DNA of 7,534 nucleotides from Campylobacteraceae bacterium. Its GTDB lineage: Bacteria > Campylobacterota > Campylobacteria > Campylobacterales > Sulfurovaceae. Position numbers and translations under genes: made by a program. Numbering within the stretch: the first letter of the stretch is position 1; each line of letters opens with the position of its first letter. The stretch is taken from positions 1-7,534 of the forward strand of contig JAMOSA010000239.1 in the NCBI GenBank assembly GCA_027063325.1, given 5' to 3'. Shown one piece after another: positions 1 through 5,973 of this stretch. The notes beneath the pieces were generated by a model that did not search any database, was not told the DNA's origin, and saw only the letters and a program-made list of their open reading frames with translations.

Positions 1-1023
1 TATAAGTATTGCTATTTTAATATAACTATATGGTCTTTGACCTGCTATTTGACCATTAAAGCCATTAATTACATAGTAATACTCTTTACCCTTGTATCTA
101 AAGTGTGTACTCCATACAGGAAACATGGTATATCCATACATCTCATTTTTGTATGTAGTATTTATATTGCTTATTCTTTGTTCATCTCCTCCTATATCTG
201 CTCTTACATCAGCTCTTATTCTCTTTTGCATATAATCTTTTGCTTCACTGTAACAATTCTCAATAGAGCGGTTATATTCACTCCCTTCAAATCCACATAT
301 AAACCTATCATCAAACTCTCTTAGTTTGGCTACTCCCCAAGAAGATATTGAATTTAGCAATCTTTTGGGTAGTTTTGTATCCGCTACTATGGGAATATTT
401 CTAAAATCTCTACCTACTGTTCCTGATACAGGTGTCCAGTTTATTCTCCTTTCTCTTTGCATTACAGTCTCTTCTTTGCCATTTACTACTCTTGTAACTG
501 GTACATCTACATAGTATGCATCTCCTCTTTCACCACTGTAATAGCTGGTTGTATCACTGTCAAAGAGCCAGTATGGCAGATAGTATCCTGTTAGTTTTTT
601 TCTGGTATCAACTACACTCTTTAGTTCTGAGGGTGCAAACCATAGTGAACCTATCCATTTGGCAAATATCTCATGGGCTTTTTTCTGTGATACCCTAAAA
701 GGTTGAATGGCAAATGGTGGTTTGATACCATTTTGAAATTGCGAAATAGCAGGAGTTTCACAATATGGACACCTGGTAGCTACAAGAAATTGAGGCATAA
801 CATATCCAGCACCACACTTTGGGCAAGTAACACTCTTTTCTACAGAATCTATTGTAGCGTTTGAATATCCCTCATTCAGTGGCTTTTTTGGATTGTAGTC
901 TATTTTTGTTTTTATCTCTTGAGCATTATTGCAAAATTCACAAAAGAGTTTCTGTTTACTAGGAGAGTAACTCATTGGAGCACCACAACTTTGACACTGA
1001 TAATTTTTTATTTCACTCTTCAT
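1..1023 (-). CDS. Double zinc-ribbon, probably membrane-anchored protein of the YdjG type (partial, C-terminus beyond left edge)
   Basis: Reading the minus strand from the ATG at 1023-1021 gives 341 codons with no stop up to base 1, so the 3' end is missing. A purine-rich ribosome site (GAAGGTGGG) lies just upstream of the ATG. The N-terminus has two zinc-ribbon-like units with CxxC pairs at residues 10/13 and 28/31, and at 67/70 and 85/88. A soluble region follows with aromatic motifs (YYLPYWLFD near 153, PVWSTHFRYKGKEYYYVINGF near 302-322, then NGQIAGQRPYS). This arrangement matches a family often misannotated as PriA-like or 'superfamily II helicase' zinc-ribbon protein and includes Bacillus YdjG. 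Those relatives end in transmembrane helices, and the last visible residues (IKIAILI) look like the start of one. No helicase motif is visible, so a DNA role is not supported. In Bacillus, YdjG works with an SPFH protein and PspA in membrane protection; that role here is inference. The family call is fairly secure, the function is not. Confidence 0.8.
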   Translation of the reverse strand, partial: MKSEIKNYQCQSCGAPMSYSPSKQKLFCEFCNNAQEIKTKIDYNPKKPLNEGYSNATIDSVEKSVTCPKCGAGYVMPQFLVATRCPYCETPAISQFQNGIKPPFAIQPFRVSQKKAHEIFAKWIGSLWFAPSELKSVVDTRKKLTGYYLPYWLFDSDTTSYYSGERGDAYYVDVPVTRVVNGKEETVMQRERRINWTPVSGTVGRDFRNIPIVADTKLPKRLLNSISSWGVAKLREFDDRFICGFEGSEYNRSIENCYSEAKDYMQKRIRADVRADIGGDEQRISNINTTYKNEMYGYTMFPVWSTHFRYKGKEYYYVINGFNGQIAGQRPYSYIKIAILI

Positions 1024-1037
1024 CACCCACCTTCTTT

Positions 1038-1053
1038 TGTTACAATTGTAACA
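1038..1053. promoter_or_regulatory. Perfect 16-bp palindrome, candidate operator
   Basis: TGTTACAATTGTAACA reads the same on both strands with no mismatch. It sits 15 bp upstream of the minus-strand zinc-ribbon gene, in the divergent region shared with pdxJ. A minus-strand TAAAAT that could serve as a -10 box lies at 1071-1066, which would place the palindrome at or just after the transcription start, as expected for a repressor site. A further TGTAACA copy occurs at 1122-1128 in the pdxJ leader, but the same heptamer also occurs inside coding sequence at 249-255, so that repeat may be chance. I cannot name the regulator. Confidence 0.45.
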
Positions 1054-1079
1054 TCTGTTTGAGAAATTTTAAATTCATA

Positions 1080-1107
1080 TTGCAAAAGATGATACAAGTA
1101 ATATAAT
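1080..1107 (+). promoter_or_regulatory. Sigma-70 promoter for pdxJ-pdxA
   Basis: A -35-like TTGCAA (1080-1085) is followed after 16 bp by a perfect TATAAT (1102-1107). The expected start is near 1114, giving a leader of about 35 bases. The pdxJ ribosome site GAGG (1139-1142) lies 6 bases before the ATG. Confidence 0.6.
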
Positions 1108-1148
1108 TTATGATAAGTTTATGTAACAACTATAAGATGAGGTAGAGT

Positions 1149-1940
1149 ATGAATAGAGTAGATTTGGGTGTAAATATAGATCATATAGCGGTACTAAGAG
1201 AGGCAAGAAGGGTAAATGATCCTGTAATTATAGATGCTTTGCCAATATGCAAAAGTGCAGGAGCCAATCAAATTACAATACATCTTAGGGAAGATAGACG
1301 ACATATACATGATGAAGATGCCAAGCTTATTATAGAACAATCTATTTTACCGGTAAATCTTGAGTGTGCTATGAGTGAAGATATTATAGATTTTGTATGC
1401 AAACATAGACCACACAGAGCAACTATAGTACCAGAGAAGCGTCAAGAGGTGACAACAGAGGGTGGACTTGCTGTATCAAAAGAGTTTGATAGGCTAAAAG
1501 AGATTATCAAAAGATTGCACTATGCAGAAGTTGAAGTATCACTATTTATAGATCCACATCCAGATGAACTGTTAGCTTCCAAAGAAGCAGGAACTGACTG
1601 GGTAGAGTTTCATACTGGCAGATATGCAAATATTTATGCAATGCTTTATAGTAATATTAGTAGAACAAGATATGCTATTGATGATTTGAGATTAACAAGA
1701 AAAGAGTTGGAGAGTTTACTCAAAGAGGAGTTGGGTAATTTGGACAACCTTGCCCAACATGCCCAGGGTTTACATATGCAAGTAGCTGCAGGACATGGAT
1801 TAAACTATCAAAATGTATCAAATATTGTCCAGATTGAAGCTATCAAAGAATTAAATATTGGTCAAAGTATTATAGCCAGATCTGTTTACAGTGGATTGTA
1901 TCAAGCAGTAGTTGATATGAAGGAACTTTTACAAAGATGA
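1149..1940 (+). CDS. pdxJ: Pyridoxine 5'-phosphate synthase PdxJ
   Basis: This cytoplasmic TIM-barrel enzyme condenses 3-amino-1-hydroxyacetone phosphate (the PdxA product) with 1-deoxy-xylulose 5-phosphate to give pyridoxine phosphate, the ring-closing step of DXP-dependent vitamin B6 synthesis. The family signature is clear: LGVNIDHIAVLREAR at 6-20, HLREDRRHI at 45-53 (His45 and Arg47 in the active-site loop), NLECAM with Glu72, VPEKR with the following TTEGGL near 95-107, FHTGRYAN, AGHGLNY at 214-220 (His216) and NIGQSIIARSVYSGL near the end. The length is 263 residues against about 243 in E. coli. The extra length lies mainly around 175-205 and is usual in Campylobacterota. The ATG is preceded by GAGG at 1139-1142. 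The stop overlaps the pdxA start (ATGA), indicating one operon with translational coupling. Nothing appears broken. Confidence 0.97.
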   Translation: MNRVDLGVNIDHIAVLREARRVNDPVIIDALPICKSAGANQITIHLREDRRHIHDEDAKLIIEQSILPVNLECAMSEDIIDFVCKHRPHRATIVPEKRQEVTTEGGLAVSKEFDRLKEIIKRLHYAEVEVSLFIDPHPDELLASKEAGTDWVEFHTGRYANIYAMLYSNISRTRYAIDDLRLTRKELESLLKEELGNLDNLAQHAQGLHMQVAAGHGLNYQNVSNIVQIEAIKELNIGQSIIARSVYSGLYQAVVDMKELLQR

Positions 1941-2857
1941 AAAGAGTAGCAATATCAATAGGAGATCTAAATGGTATAGGGATAGAGATAGCACTTTTAG
2001 CTCATAAGGATATATCCAAAATTGTAAATCCTGTATATTGTATAGATCCAAAGATGTTAAAACAGGCTTCAAGAAAATTGAATCTCAAAATACCCTCTGA
2101 TTTTGACATCTCTATACCTCCAAATATTGAATATTTTGAAATAACTCCAGGAAAAACAGATGCAAAATCCGGTGCTTACAGCTTCTATTCATTTTTACAT
2201 GCCATCTCTTTGGTAAGTGATAAAAAAGCAGATGCAGTCACCACTTTGCCCATACACAAAAAAGCATGGGAGATAGCCGGAGTAGATTACAAAGGTCATA
2301 CAGATGCTCTTAGAGATATATTCAAAAGTGATGCTATTATGATGCTTGGCAGTCCCAAAATGTTTGTAGCACTCTATACAGAGCATATTCCACTCAAAGA
2401 TGTAGCCAGGAGTTTATCATTTGATAAATTTTACAACTTTTTGATAACTCTTTATGGGGAGTTGAATGTATCAAATATAGCTGTACTTGGTCTAAATCCA
2501 CATGCTGGAGATGGTGGAGTATTGGGTAGTGAAGAGAGTATTATAAAAGAGGCTATAAAAAGAGCCAATACAGAGTTATCCAAAGAGATTTTCACCGGCC
2601 CACTTGTACCAGATACTGCATTTACTCCTATAATGAGAGATAAATATAACTATTATGTAGCCATATATCATGATCAGGGCTTAATACCTCTAAAGACTCT
2701 CTATTTTGATGAAAGTATCAATGTATCACTCAATTTGCCTATCCTTAGAACTTCAGTTGATCACGGAACTGCATTTGATATTGCATACAAAAACCAATCA
2801 CCATCTACAAAGAGTTATATCAATGCCATAGAGTATGCAACAAAAAGAAACATATAA
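1937..2857 (+). CDS. pdxA: 4-hydroxythreonine-4-phosphate dehydrogenase PdxA
   Basis: PdxA oxidises 4-phosphohydroxy-L-threonine with NAD; the product decarboxylates to the amine substrate used by PdxJ. It is a cytoplasmic, metal-dependent dimeric dehydrogenase. The three metal-binding histidines are visible: His121 in YKGHTDAL, His189 in LNPHAGDGG and His245 in YHDQGLIPLK. Other family marks are IGDLNGIGIE at 8-17 (GDPAGIGPE in enterobacteria), TTLPIHKKAW at 102-111, and RTSVDHGTAFDIA at 271-283. Its 306 residues make it slightly shorter than E. coli PdxA (329), and it looks complete. The start shares bases with the pdxJ stop, so expression is probably coupled. The wording of the HKKAW, GHTDALRD and SINVSLNLP segments closely resembles what I remember of Campylobacter PdxA and is the best taxonomic clue in the window. 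Confidence 0.97.
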   Translation: MKRVAISIGDLNGIGIEIALLAHKDISKIVNPVYCIDPKMLKQASRKLNLKIPSDFDISIPPNIEYFEITPGKTDAKSGAYSFYSFLHAISLVSDKKADAVTTLPIHKKAWEIAGVDYKGHTDALRDIFKSDAIMMLGSPKMFVALYTEHIPLKDVARSLSFDKFYNFLITLYGELNVSNIAVLGLNPHAGDGGVLGSEESIIKEAIKRANTELSKEIFTGPLVPDTAFTPIMRDKYNYYVAIYHDQGLIPLKTLYFDESINVSLNLPILRTSVDHGTAFDIAYKNQSPSTKSYINAIEYATKRNI

Positions 2858-2890
2858 AATAGTATTATTTAATATAATTAAAACTTTTTT

Positions 2891-2896
2891 TATAAT
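2891..2896 (+). promoter_or_regulatory. Candidate -10 box upstream of the L,D-transpeptidase gene
   Basis: A perfect TATAAT follows a run of T residues (2885-2891) in the 89-bp gap after pdxA. No consensus -35 is seen, which is common in this phylum, where T-rich periodic DNA substitutes for it. The expected start near 2903 would give a leader of about 45 bases. The region is very AT-rich, so a chance match is possible. Confidence 0.4.
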
Positions 2897-2934
2897 ATAA
2901 GAGTGATTTGAATAAAATAAAAGATAGTAACTTC

Positions 2935-2940
2935 AAGGAG
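2935..2940 (+). promoter_or_regulatory. Ribosome binding site that fixes the transpeptidase start
   Basis: AAGGAG lies 6 bases before the ATG at 2947. The open frame could be extended to a TTG at 2908, but that codon has no comparable site and would add 13 charged residues in front of an evident signal sequence. The ATG at 2947 is preferred. Confidence 0.8.
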
Positions 2941-2946
2941 TATAAA

Positions 2947-3672
2947 ATGAGATGGATTGTAGGTATATGTCTGTTTGTAATGAGTTGCTTTGGAAATGAG
3001 CATATGGCAATGGCCAATTCTTCGATGATATACGCTCAAGAGGGTGTAGATACTACAGATATCAATTATGGTATTAGACTCACCAAGCAAAGAGATATTC
3101 TAATGACACAAAATCAAAAGAGAAATACAGAGAGTAACAGCAGTTTGTCAACACCATCTTCACAGAAGGAGTTGGTATTTAAGTCCACAAATATAGATTC
3201 CACTTCCAATCTCTCCAAAGCCTATTTGTCTTTAAAGGATATTGTATATCCTATGCCAGATAAGTATGCAAAGACATATCTTATGCTAAAGACACTAAAA
3301 AATCCAGCTCAAAAGTATATAACTGTATATGTAAATAAAAGAAAACAGAGAATGTCTGTATATCTAAATGATGAGCATCTATACTATTGGAAAGTATCAA
3401 CAGCAAGAAGAGGATACTGGACACCGGTAGGACACTATAGACCACAAACACTAGAAAGAATGCACTACAGTAGAAAATATCACAATTCACCAATGCCATA
3501 CTCTGTATTTTTCAAGGGTGGTTATGCTATACATGGTACACGCTCTATCAGAAGACTTGGCAGACCAGCTTCACATGGATGTATTAGATTACACCCAAGA
3601 GATGCCAAAAAACTATATTATCTCATCAAAAAATATGGCAAATACAATACCCGTATCGTTATCAAGGGTTAG
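2947..3672 (+). CDS. Exported L,D-transpeptidase, YkuD catalytic domain
   Basis: A 241-residue exported protein. Residues 1-23 form a short signal sequence (MRWIVGICLFVMSC...), cleavable after AMA at 21-23 or, less clearly, processed as a lipoprotein at Cys14 (weak VMSC lipobox). A Ser/Thr/Asn-rich linker (about 55-95) and a short helical region follow. The YkuD domain occupies about 124-241, starting at YITVYVNKRKQRMSVYL. The catalytic signature is clear: His196 in AIHGT, then SHGCIRL with Ser209, His210, Gly211 and nucleophile Cys212. YkuD enzymes form 3-3 cross-links in periplasmic peptidoglycan or attach proteins to it; related ones in curved bacteria act as shape-related peptidases. Which applies here cannot be read from sequence. 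It follows pdxA by 89 bp with its own possible promoter and precedes the CFA-like gene by 45 bp. Confidence 0.88.
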   Translation: MRWIVGICLFVMSCFGNEHMAMANSSMIYAQEGVDTTDINYGIRLTKQRDILMTQNQKRNTESNSSLSTPSSQKELVFKSTNIDSTSNLSKAYLSLKDIVYPMPDKYAKTYLMLKTLKNPAQKYITVYVNKRKQRMSVYLNDEHLYYWKVSTARRGYWTPVGHYRPQTLERMHYSRKYHNSPMPYSVFFKGGYAIHGTRSIRRLGRPASHGCIRLHPRDAKKLYYLIKKYGKYNTRIVIKG

Positions 3673-3678
3673 CTTGGA

Positions 3679-3684
3679 TATAAT
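3679..3684 (+). promoter_or_regulatory. Candidate -10 box upstream of the CFA-like gene
   Basis: A perfect TATAAT lies 6 bases after the transpeptidase stop and 33 bases before the CFA-like ATG, predicting a start near 3691. No convincing -35 is present. It could give the lipid and sulfotransferase genes their own transcript in addition to read-through. Confidence 0.45.
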
Positions 3685-3717
3685 ACATTTAAATAATTTG
3701 AGAGGTCAAATAATATT

Positions 3718-5034
3718 ATGGGAAGTAGAGAACAAAAGCAGATTGAAGTACTAAAAGAGTGGATAGCTGAAATTGCTCCCCAACTCAATATGGATTTATC
3801 TATAAAATTGTGGAATGGAGATATTTTGCCTCTTGGAAAAGATGCACAAAAAAAGATCTTAATAGCTGTAAATTCACCAGAAGTTATTCGCAGACTTATA
3901 TTTTCACCAAAACTTACTACACTGTTTGAACTATATGCCGAAGGATTATTAGATATAGAGGGAGGAACACCGCTTGAGGCTTCAAAGTTATGGGATCATA
4001 TAGCAATAGTAGAGTTTGCAAAAACTATAAACAAAACAAAACTGGCAAAGAGATTATGGCCTTTTGTAATGCTAAAGGGAAATAAACTTCAATCTAGCAG
4101 TTTCAGTTATGATAACACTTCAGATAGACTTATAGATAGCTCAAATATAGAAGAGCTTGTACGATTTCACTATGATATTTCAAATAGATTCTTCAAGCTT
4201 TTTTTAGATCCTCAAATGGTATATGCATCTGCTTACTTTAAAGATAAAAATATGAAATTAGCTGATGCACAAAAAGCGAAACTAGATCTAATTTGTAAAA
4301 AACTAAGATTAAAAGAGGGAGAGAGATTATTAGATATTGGTTGTGGATGGGGAGCATTAGTATGTCATGCAGCTCAAAACTATGGTGTAAAAGCTCATGG
4401 AGTTACTCTATCTAAAGCTCAATATGATTATGCAATTAAAAAAGTTCAACGATTAGGATTGGAAGATAAAGTTACTATAGAATTTAGAGATTATAAGACT
4501 TTAGATAATTTTGCTAGTTATCATAAAATCACACAAACTGGTATATTTGAGTATGTAGGTATCGATAATCATCAAGAGTATTTCAAGCATATATGGAAGT
4601 TATTAAAACCAAGAGGGTTGTATCTACACGAAGCAACAACTAGAAGAGTAACACCTGATTTAAATCAATTTAGAAAAAAGAGTGCTTATCAAGAGGTTAT
4701 AAACAGATATATATTTCCAGGAGGAGAACTTGACTATATAGGTTTGAGTATCACAAATTTGGAGAGACAGGGCTTTGAGATAATTGATGTGGAATCTATG
4801 AGAACCCATTCATATTTAACTATAAAAAGATGGCTCAAAAGATTATCAAGACACAAAGATGAAGCAAGAGTTGAAATAGGATTACCAAAAACCAGACTGT
4901 GGCTGTTATATCTATCACTGAGTGCTATTGGATTTGAAAGAGGTACACTCAATGTGTATCAAACTTTAGTCTATAAAAGGCGTACAGGATTATCCAAACT
5001 ACCATTAACAAGAGATGATATATATTGTAACTAA
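3718..5034 (+). CDS. cfa: Cyclopropane-fatty-acid-synthase-like SAM-dependent lipid methyltransferase
   Basis: Family enzymes transfer a methyl group from SAM to the double bond of unsaturated acyl chains in membrane phospholipids. Residues 1-115 form the N-terminal helical domain seen in CFA synthases; about 140-425 is the catalytic fold. Visible marks are HYDISN (151-156), LFLDPQMVY (161-169), the SAM site LDIGCGWGAL (205-214), GVTLSKAQ (228-235), GIFEYVG (275-281), INRYIFPGGEL (328-338), and a C-terminus with YQTLVYKR and LPLTRDD. Hand alignment to E. coli Cfa (382 residues) shows Glu278 and His304 kept where E. coli has bicarbonate ligands Glu239 and His266. The other three ligands differ: Cys139 is Ser171, Ile268 is Ala306 and Tyr317 is Ser365 (a Tyr follows at 366). 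The usual FEHVG is FEYVG. The protein has 438 residues and is complete. Its nearest GAGG (3702-3705) is 12 bases before the ATG, rather far. The family is secure; a true cyclopropane product is uncertain. Confidence 0.88.
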   Translation: MGSREQKQIEVLKEWIAEIAPQLNMDLSIKLWNGDILPLGKDAQKKILIAVNSPEVIRRLIFSPKLTTLFELYAEGLLDIEGGTPLEASKLWDHIAIVEFAKTINKTKLAKRLWPFVMLKGNKLQSSSFSYDNTSDRLIDSSNIEELVRFHYDISNRFFKLFLDPQMVYASAYFKDKNMKLADAQKAKLDLICKKLRLKEGERLLDIGCGWGALVCHAAQNYGVKAHGVTLSKAQYDYAIKKVQRLGLEDKVTIEFRDYKTLDNFASYHKITQTGIFEYVGIDNHQEYFKHIWKLLKPRGLYLHEATTRRVTPDLNQFRKKSAYQEVINRYIFPGGELDYIGLSITNLERQGFEIIDVESMRTHSYLTIKRWLKRLSRHKDEARVEIGLPKTRLWLLYLSLSAIGFERGTLNVYQTLVYKRRTGLSKLPLTRDDIYCN

Positions 5035-5038
5035 GGAA
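5033..5038 (+). promoter_or_regulatory. Ribosome binding site supporting the TTG start of the sulfotransferase
   Basis: AAGGAA overlaps the stop codon of the CFA-like gene and lies 5 bases before TTG 5044. Starting at TTG is needed to keep the complete N-terminal strand and PAPS loop of the sulfotransferase; no ATG exists between here and that motif. Confidence 0.75.
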
Positions 5039-5043
5039 CAGTT

Positions 5044-5892
5044 TTGGCAAAAGCATTTATAGGTATAGGAGCTCAAAAGAGTGGTACAAGTTGGCTTGGG
5101 AAGTACTTAAATAGTCATCCTGAAGTATATATGGGACCTATCAAAGAGTTACACTTTTTTGATAGGTACAAAGATACACAACAAGAGTATAAAATACATC
5201 TAAGACACTTCAGTGATACACTCAGTGATTTGGCATTTACACTCAATATTGCAAATTTAAAAAAAGATAAAAACAGATTCAATAAAATAGGTTCAATCTA
5301 TCATATACTAAAAATGTCATTAGATGAAACTCTATATAGTCAATATTTTACTTCCAACTTAGAACCAAGACACAAACTGTATGGTGAAATTACACCCTCT
5401 TATGCCACTTTGGATAGAAGAGGTTTTCAAAAGATGAAAGAGTTAGCTCCCAATCCAAAAATTATATTTATTATGCGTAATCCAATAGACAGATACTGGT
5501 CCCAACTTAGATTTACAGCTCAAAAGATGAATATTGACCCAATAAAAGAGTTCAAAAATAAAATATCAAAAGATGGATTCAGGTTGCGTAATGAGTATCA
5601 TCGCACAATAGAAGAAGTTGAAAGTATATTTGGCAAAGAGGATATATTTTATACATTTTACGAAGATATATTTTTTACCAAAAAAGAGAGTGAAATTCAA
5701 AGATTATGTGAATTTTTGGATATTTCATATATCAAACCAAATTTACAAAGTGTAGTACTGCCTTCACAATCTATTGATTTACCACAAGAGTTAAGAGAGT
5801 TTGCAAGAGATGAGATGAGATATATTTATGATGCTCTAAAAATAAAATTTAACTCATCTATTCCAAATAGCTGGAAAAAAGATTGGGAATAG
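5044..5892 (+). CDS. PAPS-dependent sulfotransferase (Sulfotransfer_1 type)
   Basis: This 282-residue cytoplasmic enzyme should move a sulfuryl group from PAPS to a hydroxyl or amine of an unidentified acceptor. The 5'-phosphosulfate loop is GIGAQKSGTSWL (7-18). KELHFFD (34-40) supplies the usual Glu/His after the second helix. GEITPSY (114-120) matches the family GExTPxY. The 3'-phosphate site is IIFIMRNPIDRYWSQLRF (140-157), with Arg145 and Ser153 in the binding positions. This pattern resembles bacterial relatives of heparan N-sulfotransferase and lipid- or polysaccharide-sulfating enzymes. No signal peptide or membrane helix is seen. Translation begins at TTG with a good ribosome site inside the end of the CFA-like gene, leaving 9 bp between genes, so the two are almost certainly co-transcribed. 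That makes a lipid acceptor plausible, but a capsule or LPS glycan is equally possible from sequence alone. Confidence 0.88.
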   Translation: MAKAFIGIGAQKSGTSWLGKYLNSHPEVYMGPIKELHFFDRYKDTQQEYKIHLRHFSDTLSDLAFTLNIANLKKDKNRFNKIGSIYHILKMSLDETLYSQYFTSNLEPRHKLYGEITPSYATLDRRGFQKMKELAPNPKIIFIMRNPIDRYWSQLRFTAQKMNIDPIKEFKNKISKDGFRLRNEYHRTIEEVESIFGKEDIFYTFYEDIFFTKKESEIQRLCEFLDISYIKPNLQSVVLPSQSIDLPQELREFARDEMRYIYDALKIKFNSSIPNSWKKDWE

Positions 5893-5900
5893 AGTATAAA

Positions 5901-5918
5901 TTGCAACTTCGTTAGCAA
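5901..5918 (+). other. Small bulged hairpin after the sulfotransferase gene
   Basis: TTGCAAC and GTTAGCAA pair as a 7-bp stem with a single bulged A and a TTC loop, 8 bases after the sulfotransferase stop. No T-run follows, so it is not a standard terminator. It could protect the upstream message from 3' decay or weakly attenuate read-through into the HdeD-like gene. Chance is a real alternative. Confidence 0.3.
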
Positions 5919-5973
5919 ATCTATTAACACTATATAGATAGAATAGTTAAAATCAAATTTAAAAGGATATCTA

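Noticed and set aside
37..698. Three short plus-strand open frames that could be taken as small genes
   Set aside because: They lie wholly opposite a continuous 341-codon minus-strand frame with recognisable zinc-ribbon motifs, have no ribosome sites and give meaningless Ser/Cys/Ile-rich products.
1848..1900. PdxJ has NIGQSI where enterobacterial PdxJ has NIGHAI, seemingly a lost His
   Set aside because: I remember NIGQSI from Campylobacter PdxJ, so it appears normal for the phylum. The other active-site residues are present.
1960..1990. PdxA N-terminal motif GDLNGIGIE instead of GDPAGIGPE
   Set aside because: Similar variation occurs in Campylobacter PdxA, and the three metal histidines are intact, so it is a lineage feature and not decay.
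2861..2892. AT-only inverted segments followed by T-run after pdxA, possible terminator
   Set aside because: No GC-containing stem can be formed; the T-run fits better as promoter-upstream DNA of the next gene.
3518..3754. 78-codon plus-strand frame bridging the transpeptidase and the CFA-like gene
   Set aside because: It is out of frame with both strong genes, has no ribosome site and no recognisable content.
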